Positions 32,715 through 41,220 of a DNA stretch of 64,000 nt are shown here, piece by piece; positions within the stretch are counted from its first letter, which is position 1, and each line of letters opens with the position of its first letter. Below the pieces are notes generated by a model, which saw only the letters and a program-made list of their open reading frames with translations, searched no databases and had not been told where the DNA came from. Origin of the DNA: Alphaproteobacteria bacterium (GTDB lineage: Bacteria > Pseudomonadota > Alphaproteobacteria > UBA8366); contig JAJFJD010000012.1 of assembly GCA_021774335.1 (NCBI GenBank), positions 62,001 to 126,000 on the forward strand, read 5' to 3'. Position numbers and translations under genes: made by a program.

Positions 32715-34448
32715 TTATTTGGCGGCAATCAGCATTTGCCAGTTCGCGGGTGTCTCGATCCTTTTCGCGACGGGATAACCGAGATTGCCATTGTGGGCGA
32801 ATACATACGCGTTGTTCCGCAGCAGGTCGCCCGTCACGGCGATCATGAAGTCGTCCGGCTTGAAGACGATGGGAACCATGCGGTCGGGATCGTCGGATTC
32901 GACAAAATCCTGTGGAATTTTTCCGAGCGCCGCCTGCTCCTGCAGGGACCGGATCGGTTTGTCGGTCCACTCACCGAGGTATCGCTCGAATTGCCAAGCG
33001 GGCATGCGGGCGTTGTCGAAGAGATATTGCCGGACATCCTGTTTGGACCAACCGCCCACGGCGATCGTCTGCGCCAGGATAGGGCTGAGCAGCAACAACG
33101 GGCGCAGTGTTCCCATCGCGTTGCCGACCGTGAATCCGATCTGCCACGTATATTGCTTGAGCACGGCGTCCGCGATGTACGGCATCACCCGTTCCGGCGT
33201 GTCGCCGAAGACCGAGGCGACCAGGTCGCCACCGGTATAGCGCCCGATGGTGACGGCGTTATCACCGCTGTCGAGGCCCATGTCGGCACACATCGGGTCC
33301 CATCCGATCTTCGCGAGATGGTCCTCGTTCTCGGCGAGCACGACGCGCCACGTGTTGCCGAATGTCGACTTGTCATTCTGGTGGAGCAGGAAGCCGGCGA
33401 CGTTCCTTAAGTACAATCGCCAGAACCGCCCGATTGCGGTGTTGGCCATGAAACCGTCGCGCAATACACCTTGCTGATAGTTGAAGCCGAGGTCCTTGAT
33501 GATCGGCCCGTTTACGGTGATGAGCGTCTCTCCCCCGGGTGTATTGCCGCTGTGTTCGACGCCATACGCCGGGTCGGCCATGGCCTCGATCAGTGCCACC
33601 AGCACGGGCATGTATTCCGGACGGCAGCCCGCCATGACGCCGTTTACCGCTACGCTCCAAACCGTTGCCGCACGATTGTCCGGCAGAAGAACCCCGATAA
33701 TCTCGTCCGGGTCGCGGTCGACAAATCGGAGAAATTCTTCGACCTTTGCGACGGTGGGCGGCATGACCGGCAGCCCGTCGCTCCATCCTTTCTCATAGAA
33801 ATGGCGGTTCACCGCATCCAGATCGCCGCTGAAAACGATGTCGCGGGGTCGCGGCTCCTCATCGACGGTAACGTCGGTGGGAGCTTCCAGCAGATTGGCG
33901 ACCACGGCGTCGCAGGTCACCGTGCTAATATTCTGCCGAAGTTGTTCCTTGCTTTGGTTGCCCACGTGGCCCGGCACGACTGCCAAGGGGAGGTTGGGCA
34001 GCCCCAATCCCACCGATGTCGTCTTGGCGACACCGACGAAGCCTTCACATACGATCGAGGAAGTTGGGAATCCGGCGTTTTCCGACGCAGCGCTTGCCCG
34101 CAGCACGGCGGGCGTGCAACTGCCTCAGCAGCCCATCGATGAAATGGCCGCATCCACGCCGAGTTCCTTGAATCGGCGCGGCAGCGATGCCGACACTTCG
34201 CGTTCGTCCGATCCATAGGTGGAACCGAATTCCTGCCAACTGACGAACCGAATGTCGGGGAAGCGCTCACGGAGGTCTTCTTCGAGCATTCTGTAGACTT
34301 CGTTGCCGCGGTAGCGGAAGTCCCACAGTTGAGCGATCGTCTTGCCGTTCAAATCGTCCAGGCGTTTGGCGAGTGGCTGTTGTTTCTGCTGCCGTTCGCT
34401 TTGCGGCCAGACGACCTGGTACAAATCGGTGCTGCCCGTTTTCGCCAT
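32715..34448 (-). CDS. UGSC family selenoprotein, in-frame TGA recoded as selenocysteine
   Basis: One continuous 577-residue frame from the ATG at 34446-34448 (AGAGGAG 9 bp upstream), broken only by TGA at 34125-34127 (residue 108). Immediately after the TGA the sequence reads GGC AGT TGC, giving U-G-S-C, the motif that names the UGSC family, preceded by C107. Residues 1-107 and 109-577 are in the same frame, and both sides look conserved. A hairpin fitting the bacterial SECIS rule lies 12-29 nt after the TGA. The first ~190 residues form the UGSC domain; the rest (from about 220, with EKGWSDGLPVMPPT) is an uncharacterised domain. Redox chemistry or reductive substrate activation is plausible; no reaction is established. 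Requires selA/B/C/D elsewhere in the genome. Conventional callers would report two genes, 34125-34448 and 32715-34106. Confidence 0.85.
34096..34127 (-). promoter_or_regulatory. UGA selenocysteine codon with bacterial SECIS-like hairpin
   Basis: On the minus-strand mRNA the recoded UGA (34125-34127) is followed, after 11 nt, by a perfect 6-bp stem GCCCGC / GCGGGC (34108-34113 and 34096-34101) with loop CGUGCU. The loop begins 18 nt after UGA and has G at its second position. This meets the known bSECIS criteria of an apical loop 16-37 nt downstream with an early loop guanine. SelB binding would direct selenocysteine insertion. Confidence 0.75.
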
Positions 34449-34643
34449 GTCCCGTGCTCCTCTAATTGGTGCTGCGTCCCCGGTCCGGGCGCTGCTTTGG
34501 ACTCACATCCGCGCGTGCCTCGGTGCTCGTTCTCACAATCGCCATGGCGGCACATCTTCGATGTGGATTCGATGATGAATCCAACAACGAAATTATACCC
34601 TGGATGGCTGAAGGCAGGCTATTCGCCGACCGAAGCCGGCCGG

Positions 34644-35681
34644 TTACGTTACAGGAATGACCGTTACCCACATCGGGACGGCGCCGACATCGCAGACGGA
34701 CACGCGCTCCAACCGGCCCGCACCGATTGCACCTGTGCTGTCGGCGATGCGGTAGACGGCGAGACGTCCGGATGCGTGCCCGGCCGACAACAGGAAGCGT
34801 CCGGCAGGATCGATCTCGAACGCCCGTGGGATTTTTTCTGCGGGCACAGTCCCGAGCGTAGCTAACAGACCCGTTTCTGCGTCGGCGGCGAATGCCGCGA
34901 TACTGTCGTGCCCCCGGTTGGGCGCATACAGATACCGGCCGCACGGCGTCATGCGGATCTGCGCGCATTTGTTCGCACCCTGCCAATCGGCCGGCAGCGT
35001 CGGCAGTGTCTGCAGGTGCGAGAGCGTGCCCGTCGCGGCGTCCATCGCGTAGCAGCTGACGCTGCTCCCTTGTTCGTTTGAAAAGTACAAATTACTTTTC
35101 GAGGGATGGAAACAGTAATGCCGAGGCCCGGTCCAATCCGGTTGCGCCAACTGCGCGGGATCGTTGGCTTCGATCTGTCCCGTGGCGTCGTCGAAATGGA
35201 ACTGGAAAATAGCGTTCGGCGCATCTTCGCGCGCGATATGCGGCACGAAGGCGAAACGGTTAGACGGGTCCGTCTGGAAGCAATGCGCCCCGATACCCGT
35301 TTTCCGTTTTACCACCGGCGGATCGATCGCGGCGCCGTTGTCGCCGATCCTGTGCACGGTAACTTTTTTGGTCAGGTAATAGGCTGCCAGTAGATATCGG
35401 CCGGTACGGTCGGTTGCCATATGGCAGGGGTCGGACTCTGTGGGTATCGTGCCGATTTCGGTGAGGTCGCCCGTAGCGGCGTCAATCCTTAGACTGGTAA
35501 CGAGATGCGCGCCACGCCGGGCGACATGCATGATGTGGCGGTCCGGATGAAGTGCGACCGGCGCCGGGCCGCCAGACAAGACGAAGTCGGCGCGCCGGTC
35601 CAGCGCACCGGTATCGCGGTCCATTACAAACCGAGCAATGCGGTCCTCGCCCTGCAGCGTGACATAAACGTGATACGACAT
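34644..35681 (-). CDS. lactonase family beta-propeller protein
   Basis: 345 aa with repeated seven-bladed-propeller segments, such as VALHPDRHIMHVARRG, MATDRTGRYLLAAYY, HYCFHPSKSNLYFSNEQG, RMTPCGRYLYAPNRGHDSI and FEIDPAGRFLLSAG, each about 45-55 residues apart. This is the YbhE/muconate-cycloisomerase-like lactonase pattern (6-phosphogluconolactonase type). No signal peptide. Hydrolyses a sugar or dicarboxylate lactone. Upstream on the same strand is an LLM flavin oxidoreductase (26-bp gap), so the two are likely cotranscribed and might make and open a lactone. Substrate not determinable. Confidence 0.82.
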   Translation of the reverse strand: MSYHVYVTLQGEDRIARFVMDRDTGALDRRADFVLSGGPAPVALHPDRHIMHVARRGAHLVTSLRIDAATGDLTEIGTIPTESDPCHMATDRTGRYLLAAYYLTKKVTVHRIGDNGAAIDPPVVKRKTGIGAHCFQTDPSNRFAFVPHIAREDAPNAIFQFHFDDATGQIEANDPAQLAQPDWTGPRHYCFHPSKSNLYFSNEQGSSVSCYAMDAATGTLSHLQTLPTLPADWQGANKCAQIRMTPCGRYLYAPNRGHDSIAAFAADAETGLLATLGTVPAEKIPRAFEIDPAGRFLLSAGHASGRLAVYRIADSTGAIGAGRLERVSVCDVGAVPMWVTVIPVT

Positions 35682-35707
35682 CAGCGACCTTTCCCTTACG
35701 GGGTTTC

Positions 35708-36781
35708 TTACCCTAGGTCGGCAATTCGGGGGCCGACCTCTTCAGCCAAGAGGCGCAGGCTTTCGTGGTCCCACGCCGGATCGTCGGAATCTGCGGTGAT
35801 GCTGAGCAAAGTCCCGAACCCGCCCGTCGCTTCATACAGAGCTCGGATCTTGTCCTCGCATTCGCTCGGGTCGCCGACGATCCAGACATTCTCCATGAGG
35901 TAGTCGACGTCCACGGCCTCGTCGGGCATGGACGGGTCGAGTTTTGTGGAAGCGATCTGCACTGTGCCGACGCGGCTCGCGTATTGGTGTTTTTCATAAT
36001 TACGGCCAAGCACCGCGCGGGCTCGCTCGCGCGCAATGGCCGGCGTTGGTCCGACGAAAACGTCGCGCGCCACGCGCCACTGGCTTCGGTCAGCCTGTAT
36101 CCCTGCACTTGCAGCGCCCTCGGCCACCAGGTCCCAATGGCCCGGAAGATAGGTGGTGGATAGCAACGAACTCGACATCGGGCTCCAGCCTCGTGCGCCG
36201 GCGATTCGCAGCGATCCGGATTTTGGCGTGCTTGCGGCGACGGCGATCGGCGGATGAGGCTTTTGAAGCGGCTTCATATGCAGCCCGCGATCGGTGACCG
36301 GGTCGAGTGCCGGCGCGTCGATATGAAAGAACTCACCGTGGTGGGCGTATTCGCCGTCGCTTTGCCAAAGCCCGAGTATGACTTCCAATGCTTCAGCCGC
36401 TCGTCCGCGCGCCTCGCTCGGGTCCAGGCCCATCAATGCCATATCGGTGGGAATGCCGCCCAAGCCGATCCCCCATTGGAATCGGCCGCGCGCCAGATGG
36501 TCGAGCATCGCGAGCCGATGGGCGAGATACACGGGTTCGTGCATCCCCAACAACGTGACGCCCGTCCCGAGCTTGATCCGTTCCGTCTGAGGCAGCGCCG
36601 TCGCCATCAGGAGGTCCGGCGCGGGCGCGTTTTCCCATTTTTCGGTAAAATGTTCGCCGATCCACGCTTCGGCGAATCCCAGGCGATCGGCCGCAATAAT
36701 CTGGTCAATATCGCGATCGTAGCAATCGGCGATGGGACGGTACGGCGGATGCAGGGGCATCATGAACAAACCGAGCTGCAT
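35708..36781 (-). CDS. LLM class flavin-dependent oxidoreductase
   Basis: 357 aa, typical length of bacterial-luciferase-like monooxygenases. Starts with LGLFMMPLHPPYRPIADCYDRDIDQI; shows ADRLGFAEAWIGEHFT (31-46), the conserved D/E-H pair of the substrate pocket. FQWGIGLGGIP (about 100-110) and PPIAVAASTPKS (about 176-187) lie at the flavin site. Uses FMN or F420 with O2 for oxidation, for example of alkanes, sulfonates, nitriles or ketones. A Shine-Dalgarno AAGGACC lies 9 bp upstream. Probably an operon with the lactonase downstream; whether it performs a Baeyer-Villiger type reaction making the lactone is speculative. Confidence 0.85.
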   Translation of the reverse strand: MQLGLFMMPLHPPYRPIADCYDRDIDQIIAADRLGFAEAWIGEHFTEKWENAPAPDLLMATALPQTERIKLGTGVTLLGMHEPVYLAHRLAMLDHLARGRFQWGIGLGGIPTDMALMGLDPSEARGRAAEALEVILGLWQSDGEYAHHGEFFHIDAPALDPVTDRGLHMKPLQKPHPPIAVAASTPKSGSLRIAGARGWSPMSSSLLSTTYLPGHWDLVAEGAASAGIQADRSQWRVARDVFVGPTPAIARERARAVLGRNYEKHQYASRVGTVQIASTKLDPSMPDEAVDVDYLMENVWIVGDPSECEDKIRALYEATGGFGTLLSITADSDDPAWDHESLRLLAEEVGPRIADLG

Positions 36782-36893
36782 GGAGGGTCCTTCGCGACTG
36801 AGGCTAACTGCGCGGGTCGGAAATGGATGTCTTGCGAATTATATCCCGTTCCCCCGCATTCGGACGAATTGCCGGAGCGCTGCGGTCTGGCTA

Positions 36894-37658
36894 TTAGATT
36901 CGTTCGCCACCCTGGAGCGGCGCGAACCGGACCGGCAGGATGTCTTTCTGCGAAATCGTGCCATTTGCGCTTTTCGTCACGAGTTTCAGTATTTGCCCCT
37001 GACCCAGTGGTCCGACCGGCACCACCATGCGGCCGCCCGGCTTCAACTGGTTGAGCAAGGGCGGCGGGATATGATGGACCGCCTCTTTGACGATGATGAC
37101 GTCGAACGGTCCCTTTTCCGCCCAGCCGTAATACCCGTCGCCCGCTTTCACCTGGACCTTGTCGAACCCCATTTTCTTGAGGCGCTCGGCGGCGGATTGG
37201 GCGAGGGGACGGACGACTTCGACGCTGTACACCGACCCGGCTAGCTCGGCGAGGATCGCCGCTTGATACCCGGCGCCGGTGCCGGTTTCGAAGACGACAT
37301 CGGTCTTCCGAACCCGGGCAACATGGGTCATCAACGCGATCAGAAACGGTTGAGAAATCTTTTGTTTGTGGCCCAACGGCAATGGGACATCGAGATAGGC
37401 AAATTTTCGGAGCGGTTCGGGCACGAATTCATGACGCGGGATTCGTGCGAGGACCTCCATGACATTGTCATCGATCTTCGGAATGCCGGTTTGAGTTGCC
37501 GTCGCATTCGTGTGGTCTCGGATCGATTCGAGCAGCACCATACGCATGGCTTTGTAATCGCCAAGATCGACGATGGGATCACGACGACCGGTCTCGGCCG
37601 TCCCGCAGGCGGGCAGGGCGAGTAAGAAACAGAGTGCCGCGACAAAAACGCCATGCAT
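36894..37658 (-). CDS. protein-L-isoaspartate O-methyltransferase family, predicted lipoprotein
   Basis: 254 aa. The N-terminal hydrophobic signal MHGVFVAALCFLLALPAC ends in a lipobox-like LPAC (C18), predicting export and lipid anchoring, unusual for PCMT. The rest is a class I SAM methyltransferase of the PCMT type: FETGTGAGYQAAILAEL is motif I, QKISQPFLIALMTHVARV (about 102-119) precedes it as in PCMT, and VVPVGPLGQGQ follows. Cytosolic PCMT repairs L-isoaspartyl residues with S-adenosylmethionine. A periplasmic version has no obvious cofactor supply, so it may have a different role, or the N-terminus could be misjudged. Standalone minus-strand gene. Confidence 0.75.
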   Translation of the reverse strand: MHGVFVAALCFLLALPACGTAETGRRDPIVDLGDYKAMRMVLLESIRDHTNATATQTGIPKIDDNVMEVLARIPRHEFVPEPLRKFAYLDVPLPLGHKQKISQPFLIALMTHVARVRKTDVVFETGTGAGYQAAILAELAGSVYSVEVVRPLAQSAAERLKKMGFDKVQVKAGDGYYGWAEKGPFDVIIVKEAVHHIPPPLLNQLKPGGRMVVPVGPLGQGQILKLVTKSANGTISQKDILPVRFAPLQGGERI

Positions 37659-37718
37659 ATGGATACGATATCCTGATATGGGGAGACCGTATAGCGGCCT
37701 GCGTGGGCGGCCTATCAG

Positions 37719-37901
37719 CTATCCATCGGGACCGGGTTCCTTTGGTCTCGCAGTATCGCGGGCGATGAAGGCGCGGACGGCGGCTTCGGTATCCGGCGCG
37801 CCGGGCAGCATGCGCATTGATCCGTCCGGCCGGCGGACGGCGATCAATCCCGTTGTTTCGATGACGGCGTATTGGTAGCCGTCGATTTCCCCTGTTTGCA
37901 T
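37719..37901 (-). CDS. small hypothetical protein (60 aa)
   Basis: 60 aa from the ATG at 37899-37901, with charged balanced composition: MQTGEIDGYQYAVIETTGL at the start and an AAVRAFIARDTA helix before a PKEPGPDG tail. No family recognised and no convincing Shine-Dalgarno. It sits in the gap between the PCMT-like gene and the FAH-family gene, overlapping the promoter region of the latter on the opposite strand. Codon use is similar to neighbours. Weakly supported. Confidence 0.45.
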   Translation of the reverse strand: MQTGEIDGYQYAVIETTGLIAVRRPDGSMRMLPGAPDTEAAVRAFIARDTARPKEPGPDG

Positions 37902-37961
37902 GCGGACGAGTATACACAGGGGGGTTATGCTGGGGACCACGTTAGAAATTGGGAGGAAAGA

Positions 37962-38828
37962 ATGCGGCTGCTCGCTTTTGATAAATCTGGAACGCCGACC
38001 TTGGGCGTTCGCCGGGGGGATGAGGTGGTGGACCTTTCCGTCGCCAATGGCGCCTTGCCGTCGGATGTCCCTGGCCTGTTGGCCGCGGGGCCTGATGCGA
38101 TGGACGCCGTGCGCGCCGCCGCCGACAATCCGGTCGCGGGATCGGCGCTTCCGTCGTCGGGTCTCATCTATCACCCGCCGGTCTGGAATCCGGGCAAGAT
38201 CATTTGTGTCGGTCTCAACTATGCGGATCACGCGGCGGAAGCGAGCCTCGAGAAACCCGAATACCCGGTGCTATTCCTTCGTGTCACGACGACGTTGGTC
38301 GGTCATGAACAACCGCTGATCGCGCCGTCCTGCTCGGAGCAGTTCGATTACGAAGCGGAGATGGTCTTGGTCATCGGCAAGGCGGGCCGGCATATCGGCG
38401 CGCCCAACGCATTCGATCACATCGCTGCCTATTCCGTCTTCAACGAAGGGTCGGTCCGTGACTACCAGTTCAAGTCGCAGACATGGACCTCCGGCAAGAA
38501 TTTCGACGGGACTGGCGGGTTCGGGCCGGATTTGGTGACCGCCGACGAAGTGCCGCCGGGCGGGAAGGGCTTGCGCATACAGACGCGGTTGAACGGCGAG
38601 ACGCTGCAGGATGCAAATACCGACGACATGATGTTCGAGGTGCCGGAGCTGATCGAAACGATCTCAGAGGTCATGACGTTGCAGCCCGGCGATGTCATCG
38701 TCTCCGGAACGCCGTCGGGCGTCGGTTTCGCGCGGAAGCCGCCGATCTGGATGAAGCCGGGCGACACCTGCGAGGTCGAAGTCGAGCAGGTTGGGCTGTT
38801 GAGCAACCCGATCATCGCGGAGTCCTGA
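37962..38828 (+). CDS. fumarylacetoacetate hydrolase family protein
   Basis: 288 aa from the ATG at 37962, with GGGAGGAAAG immediately upstream. FAH C-terminal-type fold: ICVGLNYADHAAEA near residue 80, FDYEAEMVLVIGKAGR (metal-binding E-x-E pattern) near 130, and SQTWTSGKNFDGTGGFGPDLVTADE near 172-196. QPGDVIVSGTPSGVGFARKPP lies at the C-terminal end. Acts on a C-C bond or on a 2-oxo-dicarboxylate (acylpyruvase, decarboxylase or hydratase of aromatic-ring cleavage). No aromatic catabolic partners in the window. Convergent with the Ldh-type dehydrogenase gene, 11 bp apart. Confidence 0.88.
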   Translation: MRLLAFDKSGTPTLGVRRGDEVVDLSVANGALPSDVPGLLAAGPDAMDAVRAAADNPVAGSALPSSGLIYHPPVWNPGKIICVGLNYADHAAEASLEKPEYPVLFLRVTTTLVGHEQPLIAPSCSEQFDYEAEMVLVIGKAGRHIGAPNAFDHIAAYSVFNEGSVRDYQFKSQTWTSGKNFDGTGGFGPDLVTADEVPPGGKGLRIQTRLNGETLQDANTDDMMFEVPELIETISEVMTLQPGDVIVSGTPSGVGFARKPPIWMKPGDTCEVEVEQVGLLSNPIIAES

Positions 38829-38839
38829 TCCCCGTTGCG

Positions 38840-39844
38840 CTAACCGCGGAGTGACTGGAGGTCGTTGAACAGCTCCTGCGGCAGGTCGATGCCGTTCTCT
38901 GCGGCGGCGTCGCGAAGATCGAAACGCCGGACTCCGGGAAGTCGCGTGCCCGGCTGGTCGAGGATCGCCCGCATCAAGTGTTCCATCCGCTGCGCGAAGG
39001 TTTTGCGCGAGAATGGGCCTGGATCGATCGCGATGATCAGTTGTCCCACATTGGGCGAGGCACCTTCGCCCGAGAAAAACGAACTCGCTTCATAGCCGAA
39101 CTGCGAACCGGAAAGGGCGGCGGCGAGGATTTCGACCATCAGGACGAGTTGCGCCCCCTTGGCATCGCCCATGGGCAGCATGGTGCCGTCGAGTGCTGCC
39201 TGCGGGTCGGTTGTGGGATTACCGTCCTTGTCGACGGCCCACCCTTCCGGGATCGGTTCGCCTTTCTGGGCGGCGACATTGACCTTACCGCGCGCGACCT
39301 TGCTCATGCTCATATCGACGACCAGCGGTTTTTTCTTATGGCGCGGCGCGGCGAAGGCGATGGGATTCGTGCCGAACAACCCTTTATTTCCGCCCCAGGG
39401 CGCAATCCCCTGCGGCCCGTTTGCAAAACTCAACCCGATCAGCCCTTTCTGCGCCAGGGGTTCGACCTGGTGCCCGGCAACGCCGGAATGATGTGAGTTT
39501 GCGATGGAGACAGCTGCGATACCGGTTTCGCTGACCAGTTCCGAGACGGCTTCGATCGCAAGGTTGATGGCCGGATACGCGAAGCCACTGCGAGCGTCGA
39601 CCCGTAGGGCCGCCGCCGCCACCTTTGTCAGATTTGGTGCTGCGTGGCCATTTACCTTGCCGCTTTTTGCCTGTGCCGCGTAGGACGGAATGCGCGAGGC
39701 GCCGTGTCCCTTTTGTCCATCGGCTTCCGCGGCGGTGAGGGCGCTCGCCACCTGTTCGGCGTTCACCTCGTTGGTATTGTGTGCAATGAGAATTTCCTTC
39801 GCCAGGGCGTTCATTGCCTGAAGCGATAGATTGACAGTGCTCAT
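38840..39844 (-). CDS. Ldh2/ComC-type malate/sulfolactate dehydrogenase
   Basis: 334 aa, Ldh/YlbC/YiaK family of NAD(P)-dependent 2-hydroxy acid dehydrogenases, unrelated to classical Rossmann LDH. Family landmarks are DGQKGHGASRIPSYAAQ (about 37-53), SIANSHHSGVAGHQVEPLAQKGLIG (histidine catalytic region, about 107-131), NPIAFAAPRHKKKPLVVDMSMS and AVDKDGNPTTDPQ. Oxidises L-lactate, malate, ureidoglycolate, or (R)-sulfolactate (ComC). It is the distal gene of the minus-strand cluster with the UxaA/SuyAB-type lyase, TctC binding protein and D-tartrate-dehydratase-like enzyme, so a hydroxy-diacid or sulfolactate substrate is favoured. Confidence 0.85.
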   Translation of the reverse strand: MSTVNLSLQAMNALAKEILIAHNTNEVNAEQVASALTAAEADGQKGHGASRIPSYAAQAKSGKVNGHAAPNLTKVAAAALRVDARSGFAYPAINLAIEAVSELVSETGIAAVSIANSHHSGVAGHQVEPLAQKGLIGLSFANGPQGIAPWGGNKGLFGTNPIAFAAPRHKKKPLVVDMSMSKVARGKVNVAAQKGEPIPEGWAVDKDGNPTTDPQAALDGTMLPMGDAKGAQLVLMVEILAAALSGSQFGYEASSFFSGEGASPNVGQLIIAIDPGPFSRKTFAQRMEHLMRAILDQPGTRLPGVRRFDLRDAAAENGIDLPQELFNDLQSLRG

Positions 39845-40017
39845 AATTTTTCATCCCAGACTTTGCGGACATTCGCAGTTCCGACACTGCTTGTCCGTTC
39901 ATTTACTTCTTCACTGTTGCCGGCGTTTTTTCGTGTTGATCGGGGAGACGTGCCGGCGAATGCCGCCATCCCAGTTGATTCAATAACTCCAATTCCGCGT
40001 TGGTACGGTAAATATTT
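39845..40017. other. 173-bp gap between Ldh-type and enolase-superfamily genes
   Basis: AT-richer non-coding stretch on the same strand as both flanking genes. I see no terminator, clear promoter or coding frame in it. Confidence 0.4.
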
Positions 40018-41187
40018 TTATGCCTCGCCCAGTGGTTTGAGGACTTCGTAGAGATCCGCTTTTTGTTCGACCCCGAGCCCGGGCGCTTCCGGTGGTGTGG
40101 TCGCGCCATCTTCGATGATCGCATCGTCGGTGAAGCCACCATACGGCTGGAAGACCAGTGGATAGGATTCAGTCCCCCCCAGTTCCAATCCGGCGGCCAG
40201 ATGGAGTCCAAGCAAATGGCCGCCATGTGGCACATGCCGTTCCGGTGCCCAGCCGAGCGGCCGTAACGCGCCGAGCGCCTTGATGAATTCCGTGGCGCCA
40301 TAGGCCAGTGCCGGGTCCAATTGGATCCAATCGAGGTCGGGGCGCATGCCGGCGTAGAGCGCGAGATTCTTGGCGTCCTGGACAGAGAAGAGGTTCTCGC
40401 CGGTTGCTATTGATTGGCCGTAATGTTGGGCAAGCTGGGTGTTCAGTGCGAAGTCGAGAGGATCACCCGGTTCCTCGAACCAGGCGAGGCGATACGGTTC
40501 CATCGCTTCGCCGAATGCCAGGGCGGTATCCAGATCGAAGCGGCCATTCGCGTCCACCGCGAGATTTTCGCCCGACCCCACCACCTCGAGCGCGGCTTCG
40601 ATGCGGCGGCGGTCGGTGTCGAGGTCTGCGCCGCCGATCTTCATTTTGCAGAGGCGGTAGCCTTGCTCCTGGTAGGATCGCATCTCGTCTTGGAGTTGCT
40701 CGATCTCGCGGCCGGGATAGTAGTACCCGCCGCCCGGATAGACCGGAACCGAGTTCTTATACTGGCCCTCGTTGAATCGCTCCGAGAAAACCCGCCATAG
40801 CGGTTTTCCCTCGATCTTTGCAACGGCGTCCCAAATCGCCATATCGACGCCGGCAGCGGCAACCGCCCGGTCGCCGTGACCGCCCGGCTTTTCGTTCTGC
40901 ATCATGCAGGCCTGAACGCGGAATGGGTCGAAGTTTTCGTGGTTTTCGTCGAGCAAATCGTCCGGATCGGCTTCGAGGAGGCGCGGGATCAGGCGTTCCC
41001 GCAGGATGCCGCCTTGCGCATACCGACCGTTCGATCCGCAGCCATAGCCGATGACCGGCTTCCCATCGCGCATCACATCGGTGACGACCGCGACGATGCC
41101 GACTGTCATACGCGAGAAGTCGATAACGGCATTTCGCATATTCGATTGCAGTTTTGCCGTCGTCTCGCGGACGTCCAAGATTTTCAT
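40018..41187 (-). CDS. tarD: D-tartrate dehydratase-like enolase superfamily enzyme
   Basis: 389 aa, mandelate racemase/muconate lactonizing group. Catalytic residues fall on the D(-)-tartrate dehydratase pattern: KMK at 181-183, metal ligands D212, E238 and E264, and general acid/base H321 in VPHGGH. These are each one residue offset from the positions I recall for the Bradyrhizobium enzyme. GYGCGSNGRYAQGG near the N-terminus and MQNEKPGGHGDRAVAAAGVDMAIWDAVAKI also match that family in my memory. It would dehydrate D-tartrate to oxaloacetate via an enol. AAGGAGC precedes the ATG. Cluster mates suggest a hydroxy-acid catabolic operon. A related substrate (sulfolactate or another diacid) cannot be excluded. 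Confidence 0.75.
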   Translation of the reverse strand: MKILDVRETTAKLQSNMRNAVIDFSRMTVGIVAVVTDVMRDGKPVIGYGCGSNGRYAQGGILRERLIPRLLEADPDDLLDENHENFDPFRVQACMMQNEKPGGHGDRAVAAAGVDMAIWDAVAKIEGKPLWRVFSERFNEGQYKNSVPVYPGGGYYYPGREIEQLQDEMRSYQEQGYRLCKMKIGGADLDTDRRRIEAALEVVGSGENLAVDANGRFDLDTALAFGEAMEPYRLAWFEEPGDPLDFALNTQLAQHYGQSIATGENLFSVQDAKNLALYAGMRPDLDWIQLDPALAYGATEFIKALGALRPLGWAPERHVPHGGHLLGLHLAAGLELGGTESYPLVFQPYGGFTDDAIIEDGATTPPEAPGLGVEQKADLYEVLKPLGEA

Positions 41188-41220
41188 GGCGCTCCTTCGT
41201 CTTTCTTATTCTTGTGGAGG

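Noticed and set aside
34125-34127. Treating this TGA as a normal stop, giving separate 107-aa and 463-aa genes
   Set aside because: Both parts share one frame, the second would need a GTG start within a conserved-looking stretch with no ribosome-binding site, and the TGA falls exactly at the U of U-G-S-C with a SECIS-like hairpin after it.
39903-40017. C-terminal coding remnant in the gap between the Ldh-type and enolase-superfamily genes
   Set aside because: One frame looks protein-like over about 30 codons, but upstream it is only a shifted shadow of the enolase-superfamily gene, so it is likely chance.
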